Source: JBOFDP01 sp051647125
Lineage (GTDB): Bacteria; Bacteroidota; Bacteroidia; Chitinophagales; Chitinophagaceae
Direction: 5' to 3'
DNA length: 32,945 bases
Assembly (NCBI GenBank): GCA_051647125.1
Contig: JBOFDP010000057.1
Location: 1 to 32,945 of the forward strand
The notes under the pieces were generated by a model. That model had not been told where the DNA came from, made no database searches, and saw nothing but the letters and a program-made list of their open reading frames with translations. The number at the start of each line of letters is the position of its first letter. Position 1 is the first letter of the stretch. Below are positions 8,361-18,400 of the stretch, one piece after another. The translations under genes were made by a program, and so were the position numbers.

Positions 8361-10165
8361 TTATTGTAAAGTAAACAATAAAGAATTAGAATTATCTTGT
8401 GCATGCTGAGCTATCTATAAAATAAACTCTCCATGTTCAGAAACATATTGCATTTCCTGATTAAAGAATTTAAGATCTTCTTCTTTAATCATAAAACTAA
8501 TTTTTTTAGATTCTCCTTTTTTCAAGAAAATTTTCTGAAACCCTTTTAATTCTTTTACAGATCTAGTCATACTCCCTACAACATCTCTTATATAAAGTTG
8601 TATTGTATTTTCAGCATCATATTTTCCTGTATTTTTCACAGTAACTTGTACCATTATAGAATCATTGGCAACAAATTGATTTTTATTAAGAGTAACATTA
8701 TTTATTGAAAAATCAGTATAGCTGAACCGATACCCAAAGGGATACAAAGGCAAATTAGGCATATCATAATAAGAAGAACGATAATCTTCTTTTAGATGAT
8801 TATCACGTAAAGGACGCCCCATATTTTTATGATTATAATAAATAGGTACTTACCCTATACTACGAGGGAATGTCATCACTAAGTTTCCAGAAGGATTATA
8901 TTTTCCAAACAATACATCAGCAATAGCAGATCCTGATTTTCTTCCTAAATACCACCACTCTACTATAGCATCTATATTTTGATCTTCCCAAGAAAGTTCT
9001 AAAGGTCTACCATTCATCAATACTAAGAATACAGGCTTGCCTATTTTTTTAATTGCCTTCAACAAATCCCTTTGAACTCCTGGCAATTGTATACTAGCTC
9101 TAGCAGCTACTTCTCCACTCATATTAAAATCTTCTCCCATTGCACAAATGACCATATCAGCCTGTTTCACAATATTAATAACCTCATTAAAACCTTTGGT
9201 ATTGTCATCATTCAAATTACATCCTTTAGCATATAAAAATTTAATATTTGAAGTCTCTGGATTTTTAATAATTGATAGATAAAGAGGTTCACTAAAAATC
9301 CTCTTTCCTACTCCTGCCCATTCTCCATTAAGACTCATGGTATCTTTTACCATAGGTCCTATAAGTGCAATAGTTTTATATTTATTAGTTACTAAAGGTA
9401 ACAGTTGATTTTTATTTTTAAGTAATACAATAGATTGTTTTGCCATTTCATAAGCTACAGACAAAGCATTTGGACGTGAATTTTGAGGTGTTTGGTGGCA
9501 ATATCGATAAGGGTCATCAAAAAGTTCTAAAGCAAATTTAAGTTCTAAAATACGACGTACTGCATTATCTACTGTTTGTATAGATACTAACCCTTGTTCT
9601 ACCGATTTTTTTAAATTTTCAAGATATGCCTTGCCTGACCTTGCATATCCATATCTACACCAGCATTTAGCTCCTTTACTGCCGCATCATATAAATCTCG
9701 TACATTTCCGTGATCCAACATTTTATTAATAGAAGTATAATCCCTAACCATCATTCCTTGAAATCCCCATTGATGACCCAAAACACCTGTAAGCAACCAT
9801 TTTTTGCAGTACAAGGAATTCCATTTATTTCATTAAATACCGTCATCACAGTAGCCGCACCTGAATCTACAGCTGCCTTATAAGGAAGGAAATAAATATT
9901 ATACAATGTTTGTAAAGGTATATCTACTGTATTGTAATCTCTACCCGCTTCAGGAGCACCATAAGCAGCAAAATGTTTAACACATGCTAATACTTTATTA
10001 GTAGCAGAAAACCCGTCATTCTCTTGAAATCATTTTACTCTAACTTTAGCAATTTCAGCACCTAAATAAGGATCTTTACCAGCCCCCTCCATTATTCTTC
10101 CCCAACGAGGATCTCGAGAAATATCTACCATCGGAGCAAATGTCCATTGTATACCATCAGAAATG
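8361..10165 (-). pseudogene. GH3 beta-glucosidase (BglX-like), decayed and 5'-truncated
   Basis: Remnant of a periplasmic family 3 glycoside hydrolase that releases glucose from beta-glucosides. Pieces in order: FAPMVDISRDPRWGR and VKHFAAYGAPEAGRDYNTVD from the N-terminal barrel; GFQGMMVRDYTS, where the Asp is the GH3 nucleophile position; the C-terminal sandwich with LLKNKNQLLPLV, SGEVAARASIQLPGVQRD (the Glu near the acid/base position), VLMNGRPLELSW and DVLFGKYNPSGNLVMTFPRS; and the fibronectin-III-like tail with LYPFGYRFSYTDF. Lesions seen: in-frame TGA at 10030-10032, frameshift near 9805, frameshift near 9630, TAA at 8850-8852 and a frameshift near 8415 before the native tail. About the first 130 residues of a normal BglX are missing, replaced by sequence of the preceding gene. 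It cannot make active enzyme. Confidence 0.9.
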
Positions 10166-10555
10166 GATTATACCATGGTGTTATTTCTGCTTTCATACCA
10201 ACAGACGCTACATTAATTTTTGAATGCAATTGTATCTGCAAAAAGGTATCTCTAAAAATATTTTCTTAGGATAATAAAATTGTAAAAATTTATCCTGTAC
10301 AGATACCTCAAATTGAAAAATACCCATAGTATCTGTGGAACACGAAATAGGACTATTTTTTACCATTACTAACACATTAGAAAGGGGATTTCTATATTCA
10401 TCTATCACTTTACCTTTTAGAATGGAGGAAGATACTATAGAAATACAATAATCTGATACTTTCCCATGCTGAAGTACAAACTTTGTAGAGTCTGTTTGAG
10501 CCCAAAGAGAAGCATATCCCCATAATACAACAATCAAATAATACAATATTTTCAT
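10166..10555 (-). pseudogene. Remnant of exported protein with carboxypeptidase-regulatory-like domain
   Basis: It starts at ATG 10555 with a clear signal peptide (MKILYYLIVVLWGYASLWAQ) and then a CarboxypepD_reg-like beta-sandwich (LKGKVIDEYRNPLSNVLVMV, then STDTMGIFQFEV). Such domains open SusC-like and other surface proteins in Bacteroidota. The first frame closes at 10208. A one-base frame change lets it continue (DTFLQIQLHSKINVASVGMK, then EITPWYNP) to about 10166, where the text changes abruptly to mid-GH3 sequence. The distal part of this gene and the start of the GH3 gene therefore appear to have been removed by one deletion. The original product is unknown. Because the SusD frame no longer stops, this region is also joined in frame to the SusD C-terminus. 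Confidence 0.65.
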
Positions 10556-10559
10556 AAAT

Positions 10560-12125
10560 TTAAGGAGCTGTGGTGGAATAAAAGGATAAGCATATTTTGT
10601 TAAATTATCATTAATGTCAATTTCGTTTTGAGGTAGTGGATAATATCTTGTATCTTCCGTATATTTAGGAAGTAAAGAGGTTGCTCTTCCTGTACGTACT
10701 GAATCAAAAAATTGTTCTCCCCATTCTCCCATAAATTCAGCTCTCCGTTCATCTAAGATTTGTAATAGAGTAACTCCTGTTATTGGACTTAATTTAGCTC
10801 TACTACGTACCAAATTAAAAGATTTATCTCCGTTTTTTCCTTTTCTTACCAAAGCTTCGGCATTTAATAACAAGACATCTGCATAACGCAATACTCTAAT
10901 ATTATTTCCCAAACCATAATCTATTCTACCCACTGTAATTTGTTGACTCGGAGTATAGAATTTACCGTTAGTATATTGAATACCATCTACACTTTTCATG
11001 GTATCACCATAATTAGTTATTCCATATTGCTCCGAAGCCTCGTTATATGTTATTAAACTAATCACTGTAGTACGTGATCTAAAAGTATCTTCCCTTGAAG
11101 CCAAAAAATCAATATATGCATGTGAAGGTATCATAAATCCCGAACAGCCAAAGCTAACGCCTTGATTAGGACCATGTCCGCCTATCATACCACCTCGAGG
11201 TCCTTGAAATTGAAACCATGTTCCTGGGTGCACAAGATTACCACTACCTGCTCCAAAATCAGTATATTGCATTTCATATAAAGATTCGTTACACAGCTTA
11301 CCATCTATCTTAAATAGTTCATAGTAATCTTGATGTAATTCAAATTTACCACTATTAATTATAATATTGGTAGTAGTAAGCATAGAATCCAAATAAAGGC
11401 TATTATTATTATTGCCTGCTAAATCTGAAAATATTTTAGCTTTTAAATGATAGGCAGTATAAGCGGTTACAGCACCTTTATTAGGTGTTAGTTCATTGGG
11501 TCTTTTTTCAGGAAGTGCAGGTATTTTATTCAACTCATCTAACAAATACAAATAAGCTTCTTTCTATAAAGTAGGTTGAATTGAAGAACTTTTTCAATTA
11601 TCTGTATACAACATAGCCATACCATAAATACGTATCATATAAAACCAAGCTAAGCTACGCAGTAATTTTATCTCAGATTGATAAGTATTATTTAAATTAA
11701 TAAGCCCCTCCGTATTACAATATTTACGATATTCCTCTAATGCTTGTGATGCTGTATTCGCTGCATTCACAATATTATATACCCGATTCCAGGTATTGTT
11801 ATTTGCCCAATAAGATATAAAAAATGGATAGTTAAACTCTTTTAAATATTGAAACTCTATCTGATCACTAGGAGTAGATAGACCCTTTATCTACATCAAG
11901 AGATCTAATATTTAAAAATCCTGCAGTTGCCCAAAACCCCAATCCTGGGTCAGCTGCTGTTTTTGCATACACCCCAGAAACAACCCCATACATAGCACTT
12001 GTATTAGAATAATCAAGCCCTTTTGTAGGAACTTTATTTTCTGGTAAGATATTTAAAAATTTCTTGCATGCCACTATTGTACATAATAATACAATAATTA
12101 ATATAATATTTTTTTTCATAATCAA
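10560..12125 (-). pseudogene. SusD/RagB-like glycan-binding lipoprotein, decayed
   Basis: Surface lipoprotein partner of SusC that captures oligosaccharides. The N-terminus is a lipoprotein signal with lipobox TIVAC (MKKNIILIIVLLCTIVACKK) followed by FLNILPENKVP. The C-terminal half is well preserved: NIRVLRYADVLLLNAEALVR, ILDERRAEFMGEWGEQFFD, VRTGRAT and YYPLPQNEIDINDNL. Damage: a 4-bp tandem duplication at 11875-11882 shifts the frame after residue 80 or so; TGA at 11594-11596 is probably a former Trp codon; TAG at 11564-11566 is probably a former Gln codon. The native stop at about 10560 is out of frame, so the last open piece (from 11551) reads on into the next gene. The start is 18 nt after the SusC stop, the usual susCD spacing. 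Confidence 0.9.
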
Positions 12126-12143
12126 ATCTATTTTTTATATCCT

Positions 12144-15014
12144 TTAGTAAATAATTCTCAACCCAAATGTATATGTCCCTACCATAGAATATATATGCCT
12201 ACCTACAATTCCATTAATATCAGGGGTAAATCCATTATATTTAAAGAAGGTATATGGATTTTCTGCCGTAAGAGAAAATCGGAAAATAGGTGCTTTTTTG
12301 TTGTCTTTCAATTTAAGAACATACACGTATAAGCGAATTGTATATTCTGAATACGAATATAAGAAGCATCTTCTATAAAAAAACTATTGGGAGGATCTCT
12401 ATTAATATTCCATGGTTTTACAGACCCTAAGGCAGAAGGATATAAATTAATACTCCCTTAACTAGTCCATATATTTTCTGCCATATTAGCATCATAATTC
12501 ATTGCCCCATTTAAACCTCTAAGAGTTCTATTACTATTTAATACTTTATTGCCATAAACACCTTGTAAAAATATAGATAGTTCAAAACCTTTATAACTCA
12601 TTCCCAAGTTTATACGATACATCAATTTCTGGATAGGAGATCCTAATATCATTCTATCTTTATCATCAATGATATCATCATTATTTAAATCTCTATATCT
12701 AAAATCTCCGGGCATAATAGAACCTGGATTAGTGGCATTAACCCTTGAGGCTACAATATCTCCATCAATCTCAGCTTGATTTTGATAAACACCATTTACC
12801 TTCAATCCATAAAAAGAATTCATTGCATTCCTCACTTGTTTTATTGTAGGAACAGTAATCAATCTTTCCAAACCATTAAGATATAAAACTTCATTTTTTA
12901 TAGTGGTTAAATTGCCCCCTACAAAATATCCCAAATCCCCTATTTGGTCGTTCCATCTAATAGCAATTTCTATACCTGTGTTTAATATTTTCCCATTATT
13001 TCCTAAGACTGATACTATTGAATTGGGGATGGGCATAGAAAATACAGCATTATTAGTAACGCTATAATACCAGTCAAAAGTTGTAGTTAATCTATCATTA
13101 AAAAGATTCATATCAAAACCAATATCCCATTCTGACACTATCTCCCACTTCAAATAAGAAAAAAAGTTTTCTATTATATAACCAGGTATTTGATTTACAT
13201 CACCAAAAATTCCACCATTGGCTATACCTGTAGATACAGAAGAAAAACCATCTGCACTGGTATAGCATCATTGCCTAATAACCCATAGCTACCTCTAATT
13301 TTTAAGAAAGAAATAAGATTTTTTTGTTTCATTCAACTTTCATTAGAAACAATCCACCCCAAGACTACGGAAGGAAAATATCCCCATTTTTCTTGGTATT
13401 TAGAACTCGCATCAGCCCTAAATGTAGAAGAACACAAATACTTACTATCATAATCATAAGTAGCTCTATTAAAAAAAGATAATCCATGATATTTATGTCC
13501 ATTATCAGAAACCGTTCTGCCATCTGCATTACCTTGTGCCAAATACCAATACGTAGTACTATAATCAGGAACATTACTAGCATTACCTGCCAAGCATTTC
13601 CAATTTTCCATACGTACAGAATTACCAAGCATAACAGAGAAGCCATGTAAATTAATATTCTCGGTATAAGTAAGCGTATTGTCAATAATATAGTTATTGT
13701 ATAAATCCATACCCTTGTCTAGTTTTGACAAAGCTGATTATTGTCCAGAAGATACAAAAAATGAAGGTATATACTTCCTATTAATTGCAACCCTATATCT
13801 TGGCTATATTAAGTACGAAAAATTAATTTTTTAGGAATAAATCCTATTTCTACATATGCCAGCCGTAGGTAATACTCTTAAACCTTTTGTTTGATCATTA
13901 ATATAATTCGCTGTGGCAAGAGGCTTCCCATATTCTGTTCCATATCCTAAAATGCTAGGACTTGCATAAAATTGAGAGAAAGCAACAGGATTGTTTATTG
14001 GGTCAAATGCAGGCAAAATAGGAGCTGTAGAATAGGCATTATAACATGCTACATTATTGGGGTAGTGAGTTGTAGAATTACTAACCCCCATACTAAATCC
14101 AAACTTCAACCAGTTCAAAGCTTTATAAGCCATCCTACCCCTAAGGTTACACCCTTGCATAATACCGTTTTGATTAAGATAATTTATTCCCAAGGAATAA
14201 TTTAGACTCTCTGTACCTCCTGTAACATCTAAACTATGGCTCTGCATCACAGCAGGACGCAACAATTCATTATACCAATTGGTATTCATATTAGGAATTA
14301 AACCATTTCCTCCATATAGTTCAATAAATTTAAGACTGTACGTAGAATCAGTTTCATTTTGTTTACCAAACTGTATACGACTATACTCCTCTGAATTTGC
14401 CATTTTCAGTTTATTAGTAGCTATCTGCACGCCTACATAACCATCATAAGTTACTTGTACTGGGCGATTAAGTTGCCCAGATTTCGTCTTAATAATTATC
14501 ACCCCATTAGCAGATCTTACCCCATAAATAGAAGCGGCAGAAGCATCTTTTAAAATACTAAGAGACTCTATATCATTATTATTTAAAAATCCAATATTAT
14601 CATAAAACATCCCATCCACAACATACAATGGAGAGCTGTTATTAAAAGAGCCTATTCCTCTTATTGTTACACCAGGATCAACTCCTGGTTGCCCAGAATT
14701 TTGAATCTATACCCCACACACTTCCCACTAGCGAAGATAAAACATTACTTGTTGTATGTTGCACAACATCGTCTGTACTAACCGTTACGATAGGAGAAGT
14801 TAAATCCTTAGATTTCTGATTGCCATATCCTACTACTTCATCAAGTTTTTTATGTTTTGGAGAAATAGAAGTATCCTCTGAATTTTCAGATACTGAATAT
14901 TACGTTTAATTTACCACCAATAGTTTCTTGAGCATATAGAGATAAATTTGTAAATAATAAACATAGCCCCCCCCCATAAAAAAATAATTTTAATGAAAAT
15001 TATTTTTTTATCAT
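12144..15014 (-). pseudogene. SusC/RagA-like TonB-dependent outer-membrane transporter, decayed
   Basis: Outer-membrane beta-barrel that imports glycan fragments with SusD. Recognisable pieces in order: a signal peptide with Gly-Gly-Gly and LYAQETIGGK; a TonB-box and plug start, KKLDEVVGYGNQKSKDLTSP; SGQPGVDPGVTIRG; PLYVVDGMFYDNIGFLNNND; ILKDASAASIYGVRSANGVI; mid-barrel RADASSKYQEKWGYFPSVV; VSEWDIGFDMNLFNDRLTTT; and the C-terminal strand TYTFGLRIIY. The carboxypeptidase-like domain that usually precedes the TonB box is missing. Breaks include a TAA at codon 5 (15000-15002), a stop and shift near 14887, and shifts near 14700, 13835-13735, 13330-13155, 12460 and 12330. At least eight disruptions exclude a working product. 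A run of nine C (nine G in the coding strand) lies at 14967-14975 within the signal-peptide code. Confidence 0.92.
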
Positions 15015-15399
15015 AGTATTATAAAGTTTTTAATTGTTTTAATTTAGTATCTTATTTTTAATATTTTATATATAAAAGCTATTTAAATACTTTTACTTTT
15101 TATATCCATTTAAAGCAAAAATAAAACTATTTAATTATAAAAAAAAAATTATCTTTAGCACTTTTAAAATATGCCATCTCTATATTATTTGATTATGAAT
15201 CATTTCATTATAAATATCAATTTTTGTTATAAAAATAATAGAATTAATACACTAAAATATTTCTATTATATGTAAAAATAAATAAAAGAAACTGTTTCAA
15301 TTTTTAATTTTAATTACTATGGTACAATAGATTCATTCGTAAAATATCCAATTTCTATTCTTTAATTTACTATAAATATTATAATCTCTCTACAAAAAT
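15015..15399. other. Gene-free AT-rich spacer between rpoC terminator and susC remnant
   Basis: About 385 nt with no coding-like text on either strand and no tRNA-like fold that I could see. It consists of A and T tracts. The only recognisable element is the candidate -7 box at 15116-15123, facing the susC remnant. Confidence 0.6.
15116..15123 (-). promoter_or_regulatory. Candidate -7 box of the former susCD operon
   Basis: The minus strand reads TATTTTTG about 100 nt before the susC ATG. No -33 TTTG is found at the right distance, and such short boxes arise easily in AT-rich DNA. A long leader would fit a regulated sus operon, but that is inference. Confidence 0.3.
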
Positions 15400-15429
15400 A
15401 AAAAGATGGTAAAAAATTACCATCTTTTT
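15400..15429 (-). terminator. Rho-independent terminator of rpoBC
   Basis: A perfect 13-bp stem AAAAAGATGGTAA / TTACCATCTTTTT with a 4-nt loop lies 24 nt after the rpoC stop and is followed on the minus strand by ATTTTTG. It is the strongest hairpin near the operon end. Confidence 0.88.
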
Positions 15430-15452
15430 ATTCTACATAAGGAGAAATTTAA

Positions 15453-18400
15453 TTATTCTTCCTCATCATATTGTAGTGCTTCCATTTTTTCAAATTTAGC
15501 TAGCTCTTCTTTATTGCCCACTATTAACTTCTCAAACTCTCTTAAACCTGTACCTGCAGGAATCTTATTACCAGCTATTACATTTTCTTTTAACCCATAC
15601 ATATAATCTATTTTTCCATTAATAGCTGCCTGGCTAATCACCTTAGTGGTTTCCTGAAATGAAGCTGCAGACATCCAGCTCGTTGTACCTACAGAAGCTC
15701 GAGTAATACCTAATAATACGGGCTGAGAAGTTGCAGGAGACGCATTACGAACTTCCATTAATTTTTGATCATTGCGACGTAAAATAGAATTTTCTTCCCT
15801 CACATCACGTATTGATAACATTTGACCTACTTTATACTTATTAGAATCACCTTTTTCAACAATCACTTTTTTATCATACATTCTATCATTCTCCTTCATA
15901 AAATCATATCTATCAATAACATCTTCCTCTAAAAATCTCGTATCTCCTGGATCCTTAATTTCTACCTTATTCATCATTTGTTTTACAATAACTTCAATAT
16001 GTTTATCACTAATTTTTACCCCTTGCAAACGATATACTTGTTGTATTTCATTAACAATATATTGTTGAACAGCAAAAGGTCCTTTAATAGATAAAATATC
16101 AGCGGGAGCAATTTTTCCTTCAGATAATGGCATACAGGCTCTCACAAAATCTCCATCTTGAACTAATATTTGACGTGTAAGTGGTACAAGATATTTTTTT
16201 TGAATACCACTTTTAGATTCTATCGTAATCTCTCTATTCCCTCTACGAATATTTCCCATAGCTACTATACCATCAATTTCAGCTACAATAGCAGGATTTT
16301 CGGGATTTCGAGCCTCACATAATTCTGTAACTCTAGGCAAACCACCGGTAATATCCTTTAACTTCCCTATCACACGAGGAATTTTGACCAAAATTTTGCC
16401 TGCATTTATCTTCATATTATCATCAACTACAATATGAGCACCTACAGGTAAGGTATATATTTTTTCCTCCTTTCCTTTTACTATAATAACGGGAATACTA
16501 GATTTATCTCTTGATTCAATAATTACTTTTTCACGATGCCCAGTTTGCTCATCTAATTCTTCCTTATAAGTAACTCCCTCTATAATATTTTCAAAGCCTA
16601 CAATACCATCAATTTCTGAAATAATCAAATTATTATAAGCATCCCATTTACAAATAGAATCACCTTTTGTAATTATTTGCCCATCTTTTACATGAAGAAT
16701 AGCCCCATAAGGAACATTATTACTAATTAATAATCTGCCTTCTTTCTCTTCTATAATACGAAGTTCTCCGGTACGACCTATTACAATACAGATTTTATCA
16801 CCTTTTTCATCGATTGATTCTACAAATCTCAGCTCATCAAACTGTATTTTTCCATCAAATTTGGCACTCATACTAGATTCTATAGCTGAAGATCCTGCAG
16901 TACCGCCTGTATGGAAAGTTCTCAAAGTAAGCTGTGTACCAGGCTCTCCAATAGATTGAGCCGCTATAATTCCTACAGAATCACCTTTTTGAGCTACTTT
17001 ACCTGTAGCAAGATTTAGTCCATAACATTTCACACAAGTACCTTGTTTGGCTTCACAAGTAAGTACAGAACGGATTTCTACAGCTTCTATGCCCGATTGC
17101 TCTACTTTTTTTGCCAATTCTTCATCTATTAATTTTCCTGCTTTTATAATAATTTCTTGTGTCGCTGGATGATAGATATCATGCAAAGAAGTGCGTCCTT
17201 CTATACGTTCATTTAAAGGCTCTATAATATCTTCATTTTCTTTTAAGGCTGTCATCAAAATACCTCTCAACGTACCACAATCTTCTTCATTTACCACTAC
17301 ATCCTGAGCCACATCCACCAAACGACGAGTAAGATACCCTGCATCTGCTGTTTTCAATGCGGTATCGGCAAGTCCTTTACGAGCACCATGCGTAGAAATG
17401 AAGTAATCTAATACATCCAATCCTCCTTTAAAGTTTGCAAGAATAGGATTTTCAATAATTTCAGAACCTGTAGCTCCACTCTTTCTTGGCTTTGCCATCA
17501 AACCCCTAATACCACAAAGTTGTTTAATTTGTTGTTTAGAACCTCTTGCTCCAGAATCCAACATCATATAAATAGAATTAAATCCTTGTCTATGCGTAGA
17601 AATAGTTTTCATTAAGTCTTCCGTAATACGCATATCTATACGACTCCAAATATCTACTATCTGATTATATCGTTCTGTATTAGTAATAAGCCCCATATTA
17701 TAATTTTCCCAGACTTCTTCCACTTCTATTTTAGCCTCATTTAGTAGCTCTTCTCTCTTAGCCGTAATAATCAGATCAGATACATTAAACGATAAACCTC
17801 CTCTAAATGCCATTTGGAATCCTGTATGTTTAATATCATCCAAAAATTTTGCAGTAGTAGGAATATCGGTAATTTTAATAATATTACTAATAATTTCTCT
17901 TAAGTTTTTTTTCGTTAGTAACTCATTGATAAATCCTACTTTTGAAGGTACGACTAAATTAAACAATACTCTACCAACAGTAGTATCTATTAACTTTACT
18001 GATAGTTCTCCTTTTTCGTTACGTATAGATGCCTTTACCTTAATACTTGCATGAAGGTCTACCTTTTTTTCATTATAGGCGATAATAACCTCTTCCGCAT
18101 TATAAAAAATTTTTCCTTCACCAAGTACAGGATCTTCAGGAAGATTTTTCTTCTCGTGAGTCATGTAGTACAAACCCAACACCATATCTTGAGAAGGTAA
18201 AGTAACAGGTGTACCATTTTGAGGATTAAGAATATTATGAGCGGAAAGCATCAAAAGCTGTGCTTCCAAAATTGCAGCATTAGACAAAGGTACGTGTACC
18301 GCCATTTGGTCACCATCAAAATCAGCATTAAAAGCAGCACATACTAAAGGGTGTAATTGTATTGCCTTGCCTTCTATAAGTTTAGGTTGAAATGCTTGTA

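Noticed and set aside
8415..8822. A stand-alone small protein with a fibronectin-III-like fold
   Set aside because: It is the C-terminal domain of the GH3 enzyme, separated from the rest only by a TAA at 8850-8852.
10208..11551. A single 447-residue SusD-like protein with an extra C-terminal domain
   Set aside because: The C-terminal 115 residues begin with a full signal peptide after a Met, which belongs at the start of a separate gene. The SusD N-terminus is cut off by in-frame stops, so this is a chimera of two remnants.
8361..15014. Programmed frameshifting or stop-codon reassignment keeping the Sus genes active
   Set aside because: All three stop codons appear as lesions, while long intact genes in the same window end normally at TAA, TAG or TGA, and shifts occur in both directions at unrelated sequences. 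Simple decay explains it better.
15015..15399. A possible small RNA or tRNA in the spacer next to the susC remnant
   Set aside because: No tRNA-like T-loop or stable GC-containing stem was found; the sequence is A/T tracts only.
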